DNA of 37,796 bases from Eubacteriales bacterium (GTDB taxonomy: Bacteria; Bacillota; Clostridia; Lachnospirales; Lachnospiraceae): NCBI GenBank assembly GCA_030533235.1, contig JAUNJN010000023.1, positions 1-37,796 on the forward strand, read 5' to 3'. Both the position numbers and the translations under genes were made by a program. Below the pieces are notes generated by a model that saw nothing but the letters and a program-made list of their open reading frames with translations, was not told where the DNA came from and did not search any database. Positions 27,009 through 35,900 of this stretch are shown here, piece by piece (the first letter of the stretch is position 1; each line of letters begins with the position of its first letter).

Positions 27009-27671
27009 TTATGATTCCTCCTCAAACAATTCCCACATCTGCGTCATATTATCATATACCTTTTTTAAATAAGGTTTTATCTCGTCGTTTGGCTGTATCA
27101 AATCAATCACCATAACCGGATACATACCTGCCTCTCCTGCGGAACGAATGCCGTTTCTGGAATCCTCCACGGCTACCGCATTGGAAGGCTCTACGCCAAG
27201 CCTGTCACATGCTTTCAGGTAAATATCCGGAGCCGGCTTGCCGTTTGCAACCATATCTCCAAAGATCAGTGCATCGAAATATGAATCAATTTCGTGATCC
27301 TTCAAATATCCGATGGCACGTTCACGTACCGTCGAGGTTGCCAACGCGATCTTGATTCCTTTGTTCTTTAGTAGCTGTAAGGTTTCTTTGACTCCGGCTT
27401 TTAACTCCACACCATGCTCTTTTGTGTAGGCATCCATACTTGCAATCATGCAATCGCGATACTCAAAATAGTCGATTCCGCGCCCGACAATCGATTCAAA
27501 CACTTTTTTGTTGGAATATTTATTACCTCCGGCGATTCCCTCACAGGCACGAAGCATGACATCCTCCGGGATCCCCCGTTTCATGCCCTCCTCCATCTCA
27601 AATCTTCGGTATAGCTTTTCGGTGTCTGTGATGACTCCATCCATATCAAATACAACCGCTTCAAACATCAT
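27009..27671 (-). CDS. HAD-family phosphatase (beta-phosphoglucomutase-like)
   Basis: A 220-aa haloacid-dehalogenase-superfamily enzyme. Motif I is FDMDGVITDTEKLY with the nucleophile Asp9 and acid/base Asp11. A helical C1 cap covers about 17-85. Motif II is ALATSTVRERA, motif III is the lysine in GKPAPDIYL, and motif IV is AVEDSRNGIRSA. This layout matches the beta-phosphoglucomutase and phosphoglycolate phosphatase-like subgroup. The substrate cannot be named. AGGAGG lies 3 nt before the first ATG and 6 nt before the second (27668), so the second may be used. It is followed after one base by the PII-like gene and probably heads that small operon. Confidence 0.9.
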   Translation of the reverse strand: MMFEAVVFDMDGVITDTEKLYRRFEMEEGMKRGIPEDVMLRACEGIAGGNKYSNKKVFESIVGRGIDYFEYRDCMIASMDAYTKEHGVELKAGVKETLQLLKNKGIKIALATSTVRERAIGYLKDHEIDSYFDALIFGDMVANGKPAPDIYLKACDRLGVEPSNAVAVEDSRNGIRSAGEAGMYPVMVIDLIQPNDEIKPYLKKVYDNMTQMWELFEEES

Positions 27672-27683
27672 TTGCCTCCTATA

Positions 27684-28412
27684 TTAAGATACCCTCACAC
27701 AAATCGCAGAATAGTTATCGGTTTTCGTCATATCCGCACGCGCAAGTACATATTGCTCCATGGCATCGGACCATTCCTGCGCCGTCTTTGTGTGCCGCAG
27801 CGTATCCATCATTTCCTGTTCGTAAACATACTCCCAAAAACCATCTGTCATAAGTGCAAAGGCTTGTTCTCCGGAACACTCCAGTACAGCACTTTTATCA
27901 TAAGATTTTCTGCCCCATTCGGCGCCCATGACACGCAGCACCTTGTTGCGTTCCTCATGCGTACGTATCGCAGCCTCGTCGATTTCCCCCATGTTAACCA
28001 GCATCTGAACAACACTGTGATCCTTTGTACGCTCATATTTTGTTCCATTATTATAAAAACGATACAGTCGGCTGTCTCCAATATGCGCCCAGCAAATATG
28101 CTCCTCCGTCACAACCAAAACAACCATCGTCGTCTTCATGGCATTTTTCATCCCACGCTCCTTCTGCAACGCAAGAAGCTTTTCCTGTGCAGAAGAAAAC
28201 GCACAGTCAAGAAAATCCGGCGTAGCACCTTGCCGCCGAAACAGCTCTGCTACATGCTCCGCCACACACGAGGATGCATCCTCCCCACAGTCATGTCCGC
28301 CCAATCCGTCACAAAGGACAAAACACATATCCTCCCCATGTGTTGCATATGCTACATAATCCTCATTATTTTCTCTGCCACCCGGCATTGTACGTAAAGA
28401 AAAATCGATCAT
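27684..28412 (-). CDS. PP2C-family Ser/Thr protein phosphatase
   Basis: A 242-aa metal-dependent phosphatase of the bacterial Stp type. Motifs in order: GGRENNEDYV near the N-terminus, the metal-binding CDGLGGHDCGE (34-44), HIGDSRLYRF, the TKDHSVVQMLVNMGEID segment, MTDGFWEYV, and the closing TKTDNYSAICVRV. All metal-coordinating aspartates appear present. These enzymes reverse Hanks-type kinase phosphorylation of threonine or serine. No kinase is in the window. The partner may be the usual stp-prkC pair elsewhere or a kinase in the surface/secretion locus extending to the right. AAGGAG lies 7 nt before the ATG. A strong terminator separates it from the upstream gene. Confidence 0.93.
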   Translation of the reverse strand: MIDFSLRTMPGGRENNEDYVAYATHGEDMCFVLCDGLGGHDCGEDASSCVAEHVAELFRRQGATPDFLDCAFSSAQEKLLALQKERGMKNAMKTTMVVLVVTEEHICWAHIGDSRLYRFYNNGTKYERTKDHSVVQMLVNMGEIDEAAIRTHEERNKVLRVMGAEWGRKSYDKSAVLECSGEQAFALMTDGFWEYVYEQEMMDTLRHTKTAQEWSDAMEQYVLARADMTKTDNYSAICVRVS

Positions 28413-28506
28413 TCATTTCTCCTTGCTTTTCCCATTTATCTTCTTTTATTTTCATCTTTCATATTAACATTTTCCCGCAAAGATGCAACTATTTTTATCA
28501 CAACGG

Positions 28507-28536
28507 AAAAAAAGCACACTCATATGGTGTGCTTTT
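28507..28536 (-). terminator. Intrinsic terminator after the membrane propeller gene
   Basis: AAAAGCACAC (28510-28519) and GTGTGCTTTT (28527-28536) form a perfect 10-bp stem with a 7-nt loop. On the minus strand the stem continues into seven T, a good Rho-independent terminator 56 nt after the stop codon at 28592. It isolates the PP2C gene from the surface-protein operon. Confidence 0.85.
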
Positions 28537-28591
28537 CACTACTATCATACGATCTTTTCTGTATATATAATCCTCAAGCAGATCTTGGAGC

Positions 28592-29650
28592 TTATAATTC
28601 TACAATCTGAACAAGCTCATTATTATCTGTATAGACAAACAAAACATCCTTGCTCATTTCAAATATAAGTGACGTATATTTTTTCTCTAAGGTACATATA
28701 TTTGTCTGTTGGTTGGTATCAAGATTAAGCTCATTGATCTGATACTTGTCCACATCATATACGTACACAGCATTTTTTTCACTATCAAAGCCAACGATCC
28801 TTGTCCGGTTGTTTTCTGTTTTATAAACTTCACTTGCCTGATTTGCATCAAAATCCAATGAATATATCACATCACACACTATGCGATTTTGTTCCTCGCT
28901 GTATTTAATAGATGCACTATATTCTCTGCATAAAACATAGACCATACCATTTTTAACAGATAGGTTGTTGTTTGCAAAATGGTATGACTGCTTTATATCC
29001 ACCCATTTTGCATCCGCTTCCGGATTATCTACTGTCGTCGAAACAACATTGCTGCCAACATGCGAATCAAATCCGGCATAATAATATACTCCATGATCAC
29101 CATAGACATAGTGATCCATATTTTGTTTGCCTTCAAGCTTTTCCATAAGTTCAAAGTCAGTCACTTTATCATCTTTTATAATCGATGCTTCGTCAATACA
29201 TAATATACCAAATCCCTTATCGGTACTTAAATATATATTTTGGCCATCATACTCCACATCTGTGACATTCATTGCTTCATATGTATTCATTGTGTTCATA
29301 TCAACAATATAAAACACGCATTTCTCATCCAACACATACAGATACATATCTGAATAAATCATCTTTTTAATCTGCACATCATCTAAAATAATCTGACCGT
29401 CCGAGTATCGATAAAGCCTTGTACCGTCAACATATACAACATCTGTATCATTATGTGCAGTGTATTTGTAATCACTCTTGCAGTCTTCACTAAAGTGGTC
29501 GGTGATATATTCATCTTCAGACATATCTCGATCACGGTTTTCATCCTTATTTCTATTGAATTGCTTTAATACGATACCCATACATACGATTAATAGTATC
29601 AAGACTGATATAACAAAACTAAAAAACACTGTTTTTTTCTTTTTATTCAT
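28592..29650 (-). CDS. Membrane-anchored, propeller-like protein of unknown function
   Basis: A 352-aa protein with a short basic N-terminus, one membrane helix (about 8-28) and a large extracytoplasmic part. After a charged linker, the sequence shows about seven short beta-rich repeats of the form tyrosine-aspartate-x-hydrophobic strand (for example GTRLYRYSDG, MYLYVLDEK, NIYLSTDKGFGILCID, GVYYYAGFD, GMVYVLCRE, NAVYVYDVDK, DVLFVYTDN), which suggests a beta-propeller such as DUF5050. No catalytic motif is seen. Its ATG overlaps the end of the upstream gene by 8 nt and its AGGAG site lies within that gene, so the two are translationally coupled. It could be a receptor, a tether or an immunity partner of that protein. 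None of these can be proven here. Confidence 0.75.
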   Translation of the reverse strand: MNKKKKTVFFSFVISVLILLIVCMGIVLKQFNRNKDENRDRDMSEDEYITDHFSEDCKSDYKYTAHNDTDVVYVDGTRLYRYSDGQIILDDVQIKKMIYSDMYLYVLDEKCVFYIVDMNTMNTYEAMNVTDVEYDGQNIYLSTDKGFGILCIDEASIIKDDKVTDFELMEKLEGKQNMDHYVYGDHGVYYYAGFDSHVGSNVVSTTVDNPEADAKWVDIKQSYHFANNNLSVKNGMVYVLCREYSASIKYSEEQNRIVCDVIYSLDFDANQASEVYKTENNRTRIVGFDSEKNAVYVYDVDKYQINELNLDTNQQTNICTLEKKYTSLIFEMSKDVLFVYTDNNELVQIVEL

Positions 29651-31022
29651 TTGTACTTACTCCTAATATCTCCAAAACTCCTAAATCCGGTTTTCCCGGC
29701 CGGGCATCCATATCAATTAGAAAATCTCCCACGGAATCATAATATTTACCTTCCGACGCAACATAAGAATTATGCGCAACATAACACAAATCTCCGGTAA
29801 CCGGATTTATCTCTGCAGTCAAAGTATATGTATGTATCTGATCAAATACGTTATCTTGATTATTCATTGTGCTGATAATAACAACCGGTTCTGTGTCCGG
29901 TGTTACAATACCCGCAGCTGCAGTAGGATAATTTGTCGTCGAATAACCATAGTGCTCCATTGTACCAGGAATCGTATATGGATCTGTTCCAAGTGCACCA
30001 AATCCCATCAAATTACCGTTTTCCGTGTTATATTGTACAATTTCTGACAAAGTCACATTACTATCAGGATTCCAATATTCCATTGCATTATATATGGCAA
30101 TATTTTCGCAAAATGTTGCACCTGCGCTTGTTCCTTCAGGATTCATTCCATTGAAATACATTCCACTCAATGCTGTCCCTTCCTGGTCATTAATATATGT
30201 ATGAACACCATCTGTACAAATCAAACCATTCGAGCCGGATGTATCTACCAAATTACTCCAATTACTTTCAATAGCAGAGTTATGATTGTACACCGATGAA
30301 TCTGTTAATTCTCCGATAATTCCTCCAAGTCCTCCTGGTGTATCCTGATGTAAAAGAGAAAATATGAAATTCCACTTGTTATAGCTCTGATTTCCAAATG
30401 ACAGAAAATCTTCTAACCCAAAGGAACAATCATTAGTAGCAAAATCATCTGTATTCAATTCTAACATATTATATGTAAATTCATCCACAACTCCAGTTGG
30501 ATTTGCTCCTAATAGTAATTGAAGTAACTGTACCTTAGGATTCGGGTTATCCTCAGAAAATCCTTCTCTTAGTGCATCGATGTCAATTCGACCATTTAAC
30601 AATTCTTTATACAATTTCTTATACGCTTCAATCAATTTACTTTTATCTCTGTACCACCCTTCACAGAAGTATGTATCATCATTCCAAAAATCATCTATAC
30701 TCGGTTCTCCGGTATTACTTGACTTTGTTACATCTCCCGGGGTTGCACCCTTTGCATTTCCAACAATACTTTCTTCCGCCTGAATGTACCTTTTTACAAT
30801 TTGACCTAATGTCTCTGAAAAACACTGAATGTTTTTATTTTGCTTATTCAACTGCTCTCTAATTGTCTCAACAGTCGGGTCTAATTCCCCAAGTCCTATT
30901 CCACATAAATCCGAAGCAACGTTATCAACGATTGATGTCTGTTGCTGGATTAAATTGCAAATCACTGTAAATCGCTGTCCGCATTGCGCTATATTAGCGG
31001 TATTAATCATAAAATCACTCAT
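29643..31022 (-). CDS. Putative type VII-like substrate with ESX-like N-terminus and papain-like C-terminal domain
   Basis: A 459-aa protein with no signal peptide. Residues 1-88 form two amphipathic helices around a GIGLGELD turn and end in LGQIVKRYIQAEESI, the pattern of clostridial WXG100-like/ESX proteins (helical hairpin with a Y-x3-E type end). There is no classical WXG. Residues 110-190 look like a linker or peptidoglycan-binding-like segment (VQLLQLLLGANPTGVVDEFTYNML). The C-terminal part (about 295-440) resembles a papain/C39-like cysteine peptidase: Cys305 in GATFCENIAIYNAMEYW, GFGALGTDPYTIPGTMEHYG, His397 in DQIHTYTL, and Asn418 in VAHNSYV as a possible triad. It overlaps the membrane propeller gene by 8 nt. 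Function is inferred. Confidence 0.8.
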   Translation of the reverse strand: MSDFMINTANIAQCGQRFTVICNLIQQQTSIVDNVASDLCGIGLGELDPTVETIREQLNKQNKNIQCFSETLGQIVKRYIQAEESIVGNAKGATPGDVTKSSNTGEPSIDDFWNDDTYFCEGWYRDKSKLIEAYKKLYKELLNGRIDIDALREGFSEDNPNPKVQLLQLLLGANPTGVVDEFTYNMLELNTDDFATNDCSFGLEDFLSFGNQSYNKWNFIFSLLHQDTPGGLGGIIGELTDSSVYNHNSAIESNWSNLVDTSGSNGLICTDGVHTYINDQEGTALSGMYFNGMNPEGTSAGATFCENIAIYNAMEYWNPDSNVTLSEIVQYNTENGNLMGFGALGTDPYTIPGTMEHYGYSTTNYPTAAAGIVTPDTEPVVIISTMNNQDNVFDQIHTYTLTAEINPVTGDLCYVAHNSYVASEGKYYDSVGDFLIDMDARPGKPDLGVLEILGVSTNE

Positions 31023-31116
31023 TTTGTTTTAGCCCCCCAATCATAATATATATAAGATACGAATCAACAAAACCTTTTTGTGGAAAAATTCCCAAAAAGA
31101 TTACTCAAAATTTAAA

Positions 31117-31156
31117 GGTGTCCGGTCTCTGTTTTAACCCATCGAGACCGAACACC
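31117..31156 (-). terminator. Intrinsic terminator after the cell-wall-binding repeat gene
   Basis: GGTGTCCGGTCTC (31117-31129) and GAGACCGAACACC (31144-31156) form a 13-bp stem with one G-U pair on the minus strand. A 14-nt loop separates the arms, and TTTAAATTTT follows on the minus strand. It lies 19 nt after the stop of the cell-wall-binding gene. Confidence 0.8.
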
Positions 31157-31174
31157 CAATTTTAATTTTTCGAT

Positions 31175-32755
31175 TTAATTATATACATAAGTTAAGTCGA
31201 CGGTCTTTCCATCCCATACACCGTTTTCATCAACATAATACTTTACGTTAATGTATGTGTCATGATACATATATCCGTCATCAAAATAATACCAGTTACC
31301 ATCGATCTGCTTCCAACCATATGCCGCAGATCCGTCTGACTCGAAATAACACCAATCATTTGTGTGATAAATATTATCATCAAATTCAGACATCCGCACC
31401 CAGCCGGTCAGCATATATCCTTCCTTATCAAATGCATATATTTTTCCATCAATCGTACACTTTTGGAATACAGGATAGCTTCCATCTTCATATTCATACC
31501 ACCAACGGGAGCCATCTGTCTTCCAGCCCCATGTCGCATCATTTTTCTGCTCACATGGCTTGTATCCGCCATTCCTGTCAAATTCATATCCATCAAAAGT
31601 ACCATTTCGCATCATCCATCCGTTTGCATACGGGAAAAAATACCATTGTCCGTCTATCATATGCCATCCCTGGCTGATCGGTTTTCCATCCTCATCCATG
31701 TAATACCATCCTGTCATCCAATATCCACCAGGATGTTCCAGCTGGTTGCTATCAACCCAGCCGGTCATCATGTAGCCGTTTTCATCAAAGAAATACATAA
31801 TCCCATCCACTTGCCAGGTTGTTTTTTGAGGATACTTTATCTCCACTTCATTGCCATTTTCATCATATGTGATAATCGGCTCTGCAAATTCATACCACCA
31901 GCCGGTCGTATCCTTCTTCCACTGTCCGGCCGCACTGATCATGGCTCCATCCGCTCCAACCTTGTAGCCATCGACTATGGTATCTTTATACATTTCACCC
32001 TTACTCTTATCAAAGTAATACCACTTGCCATCGATTTCATTCCATCCACCGGCAAGTCTGCCATCTGCATATGCATAATACCAGTCATCCGTACCTTTTG
32101 CGAAGACATCATGAATCCATCCGGTCATCATATAGCCGTCTCCATCAAAGGCATAGCAATATCTTCCAATTCTTCTCGTAGTGTTTTTTGGATAATTCCG
32201 GTATGTATAAGTCTTGCTTGCCTCATCATAATCCTTATAGTACTTTGGATTTCCGTGTTCATACCACCAGCGGGAGCCGTCAGTCTTCCACTGGTCCTTT
32301 CCCTGATACACACCATTTTCATCTACATAGTATTTTTCATCAATGTAAGTTTGACACGCCATAAGACCATTTCCGTAGAAATAGTACTCTTTTCCGTCAA
32401 TTTTCTGCCAGCCGGTTGCAAGCACACCATCTTCCCCTGCATAGACTCTATAGCTGCTAAGAATGGTCGTCCAACCACTCCAACCTCCGGTTACCATATA
32501 TCCATCTTTGAACGCATATGGTTTTCCATCAATGATTCTGATTCCGTTATCAATGGTCCATTCTCTGCCGGAGGCATTTCGGCATGTATATTTCCATCCC
32601 TTCTCATCCTGCGACCAAGTACCCGGGTACGCCACCTCTTCCGTATACCCTAAAGCACTGGCTGCCTTTGCAGCCATCGGTGCTTTCAGTCCTGTAGCCA
32701 CTGTCGCACAAATACCAAGCGCAAGCAGCCATTTTGACAATTTTCTTTTTTTCAT
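31175..32755 (-). CDS. Secreted cell-wall-binding repeat protein
   Basis: A 526-aa exported protein. The signal peptide MKKRKLSKWLLALGICATVA continues to a likely cleavage site in MAAKAASA near residue 33. The rest is made almost entirely of aromatic and glycine-rich cell-wall-binding (choline-binding-type) repeats such as GWNEIDGKWYYF, GWHMIDGQWYFF, GWKQIDGNWYYF and GYMMTGW. They are grouped in four larger units of about 110-130 residues, each beginning with a WWYE-like or WKYT-like block. No enzyme domain is seen, so it may be a wall-bound scaffold or adhesin. The ATG at 32755 has AAGGGG 9 nt before it. An earlier in-frame ATG overlaps that site and is unlikely. Terminators at both ends suggest a single-gene transcript. 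Confidence 0.88.
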   Translation of the reverse strand: MKKRKLSKWLLALGICATVATGLKAPMAAKAASALGYTEEVAYPGTWSQDEKGWKYTCRNASGREWTIDNGIRIIDGKPYAFKDGYMVTGGWSGWTTILSSYRVYAGEDGVLATGWQKIDGKEYYFYGNGLMACQTYIDEKYYVDENGVYQGKDQWKTDGSRWWYEHGNPKYYKDYDEASKTYTYRNYPKNTTRRIGRYCYAFDGDGYMMTGWIHDVFAKGTDDWYYAYADGRLAGGWNEIDGKWYYFDKSKGEMYKDTIVDGYKVGADGAMISAAGQWKKDTTGWWYEFAEPIITYDENGNEVEIKYPQKTTWQVDGIMYFFDENGYMMTGWVDSNQLEHPGGYWMTGWYYMDEDGKPISQGWHMIDGQWYFFPYANGWMMRNGTFDGYEFDRNGGYKPCEQKNDATWGWKTDGSRWWYEYEDGSYPVFQKCTIDGKIYAFDKEGYMLTGWVRMSEFDDNIYHTNDWCYFESDGSAAYGWKQIDGNWYYFDDGYMYHDTYINVKYYVDENGVWDGKTVDLTYVYN

Positions 32756-32805
32756 CTTTTTATTCCCCTTTTCCAATTATTGTGTGTACCCCAAGATTAT
32801 TCTCC

Positions 32806-32834
32806 GTTTCATGAAACACACTAGGATAATTATA
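32806..32834 (-). promoter_or_regulatory. Promoter region with perfect palindrome before the cell-wall-binding gene
   Basis: On the minus strand TATAAT (32834-32829) is followed 11 nt later by the perfect 12-bp palindrome GTTTCATGAAAC (32806-32817), which would lie near the transcription start. No good -35 box is visible, so an activator or operator is possible. The start codon is about 50 nt downstream. Confidence 0.4.
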
Positions 32835-32910
32835 CCATAATTTTCATATGCACTCTATACATATTTACGAAATTATCTACTTATTTTCATCAAAATTTGC
32901 TCATATAAAA

Positions 32911-32954
32911 ACGTCCGGCTTCAGCATTACTTTGCTGAAGTCGGACGCCTTTTT
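32911..32954 (-). terminator. Intrinsic terminator after the Ig-repeat surface protein gene
   Basis: CGTCCGGCTTCAGC (32912-32925) and GCTGAAGTCGGACG (32934-32947) form a 14-bp stem with one mismatch on the minus strand (G-U on the plus) and an 8-nt loop. The minus-strand stem is followed by five T. The plus-strand stem is followed by a T-rich tract. It lies about 28 nt after the stop at 32975. Confidence 0.85.
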
Positions 32955-32974
32955 TCTTTTATACCTTTAATTCA

Positions 32975-35900
32975 TTATCTTGATTTTTTCTTTGCCACAA
33001 TCAGGAAGAATGCACCACCGCCGACCAAAACAACTGCGCCACCGGCAATCATGAAGTAAATCCATGTATTTGCTTTCTTTTTAACTCCGTATGTAAAGGA
33101 AATCGTCTGGCTCGCCTTGTTTCCTGCCTCATCCGTAGCAAACAATGTGAGTTCATAGTCACCCTGTGTTGTAACATCGATATGTGCCGTATTATTTTCG
33201 TTCACTGTAATCGGTGAACCGTTTAACTGAACCGACTGAAGCACATCCTCATCCAACTGAAGTGAAATATCAATCGAATAAGACTCATTCTTCACTTCTC
33301 CATCCTCAACACCGGTCACAATAAACACTGGTGCCTTTGTATCCAGTGAGAAGGTAACTGTTTTTTCTGATTTGTGCCCAAGCTCATCCACAGCCGTAAT
33401 GAGCAATGTATAGACGCCATCTTCAATCTCTGACACTCCGTCATATTCACTACCATTTAAATACATATGTACGTCACAGACTGTAAGGTCGGATACCAGT
33501 TCATCCAGGTCGATATCCCAATGGAACTCCGTAAAGATTTTACCATCATAATCATCAAGGCTGCCAATCACCGGTGCTTCCTTATCAATAATGAAATGTA
33601 CATTGTTGCTCTTTTCATTTCCGGCTGCATCTCGTACATACACGGTAATATCATAAATTCCGTCCTGATCAAACACATTCTCGAAAATTGTCGGATTTGC
33701 ATTCTGCTTGATGTTCGGGAACTGCAGTGTCTCAACCTTTCCGGTCTCATCAGTCTTGGTTCCGCTGATTGTAACCGTCTTGGTGCTAAAGAATTCCTCG
33801 TGAATCTCCACATAGAATTTCACGGACTCACTCGTCTTGTCATAGTTATTTACACCTGTCAGAGAAACGACCGGTACACTTTTATCCATCGTAAATGTCT
33901 GACTCAGGTTTGTCGTATGACCAATCTGATCTCTCGCACTAAACTCAATTCGGTAAGTACCTGTTTCCACGAGCGATTCCGTAATGCGAGTTTCCGCAGC
34001 ACTCGGTTTGATTGCGATTGTCTTGTAAACAAGCTCTTCCTGTCCATCTCCGGGACGTCGATAGATGGTTGCCTCTCCCGAAGCATCCTGCCACATCGTC
34101 TCATTCATCACGAGCGTAACCGTTGTATCGGTTGTCGTCATGGCGTTTGCACCTAAAATCTGAAGCTGTGGTGCGTTTTTATCAATTCGAAATTGTGCGG
34201 TTCTGACATCACTTGTATTGCCGGCTCTGTCAATCGCATAAAAGCTTACACTATAATCTCCATCCTCCGAAAATGCATATGACGACTTAGAGGTTGGCAT
34301 ATATGTCTGAACCGAATCAGACTGTCCCGGAACCTGATGTACAACTCTACAGTAATAATCATTATAGTCCGGATTGGCATCCGATACATCAAAGTTCACC
34401 GTAACGTCATTCATCTGGTTGATGCGACCTCTTGATTCACTATAATCCTGTCCATTCAGTCGGATCCCAACATCCGGCTTATCATTATCCATGATGAAAT
34501 ATAATGTTTGCTTATCGCCCGGATTGCCTGCCTGATCGCTTCCCTCAAAGGCAATCGTATGTCCGCCATCTCCCGAAACGGAAAGCACACCGATTTTACC
34601 ATACCAGGTCACAGACTGAACCTCATTGTTATCCGTAACCTTTAATTTACTCGTATCCACATTCTCATCATCAATTGTAAACTGAACTGTCACGTAATCA
34701 GACTTGTAGTACTGATCGGTTCCGTCACCGTTTGGTGCCTTACCACCTACAGTTCCCTCTGTAATCTTCGATGTAAGAATCGGCTTTGTGTTATCCAACT
34801 CAAAGCGGACAGTCCATTGTGCTGAAGGATTCTGCGCTTTATCAAACGCCTGTATCTTAACACTGTATGCTCCATCCGAAAGGCTTGACTTTCCATCTAA
34901 AACCGGAATATCCATAGAAACAGTCTGCGAAATATCCACTGCTTCTCCGGAAATATTCTTATGATAGGTCTTCGTTTCATTTCCATCCGGATACGCTACG
35001 GTATAAACCAAATTATCCAAGGTTAAGTTATCTTCTACCGCTGCACTTACACTCACGGTGTTACCATGAGCAATGTTGTTTCCACTGATGTAACCGGAAT
35101 CTTTATTGAACTGATAACTATCTTTGTCCGTATTAAGATATACCTTATCGGTATTAATCTGTGGTGCTGTTGCATCAACCTTGATATATTGCACGAGATT
35201 TGTACCGATAATCTCATTGCCGGATTTATCCTTGGCATAGAACTTTATCTTTGTACCAAAAGGAGTCTTCGATTCCGGAACATTGATATTTATATCGGCA
35301 CTCAATAAATTACTGCTAGCATTTGCAAGCGTATTTGTCGTTGTTCCCTCTCCCGTTTCATCCCCACTCGGAGCAATTGTATATTTTGCCTCCTCAAAGC
35401 ATGTTTCTTCGGTTTGAGCACCCGAATAGATGGTTCCCTTTAATTCATATGAATTATGCCACATCGTCGTATCGCCGGTATCAATTAGCTCAAGGTATGG
35501 TGGCGTCTTATCATAAATAATGCTGCCTACATTAACTTCGTTGTCCTGTGATGCTGTTTTTACAACGATTTTCAACTGCTCTAAACAAGCATTCACATCT
35601 TGGGATGGTGGAATTACAAAATCCCACTCCACCGAATAAGAAAACAAGTCATATGATTCACTAACCGGATCAACCTTGTTTGCAAAATGCGTCTCATCAA
35701 CAACATAGCTGAATGGATCCGGTATGGTTTCCCCTTTTTCAACAGTGCAGTATATATCTTCTGAACCATTCTTCATACGTTTCAAAGATATTTCCTCAAT
35801 TTCTTCTCCTGAACTCACAATTACATGAATCGTAACCGGGGTATCTTCATATCGGTATTCATTTTCGTCCATTTCCTGACCATTCAGGAAGCATTTCACA

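Noticed and set aside
31364-32653. 429-codon plus-strand open frame opposite the wall-binding repeat gene
   Set aside because: It mirrors the repetitive codon pattern of the real gene. The protein has no recognisable features, and the opposite strand has a signal peptide, repeats and a terminator.
31175-32755. Clostridial toxin A/B-like or glucosyltransferase protein
   Set aside because: Only the wall-binding repeats are shared; no glycosyltransferase, protease or translocation domain is present.
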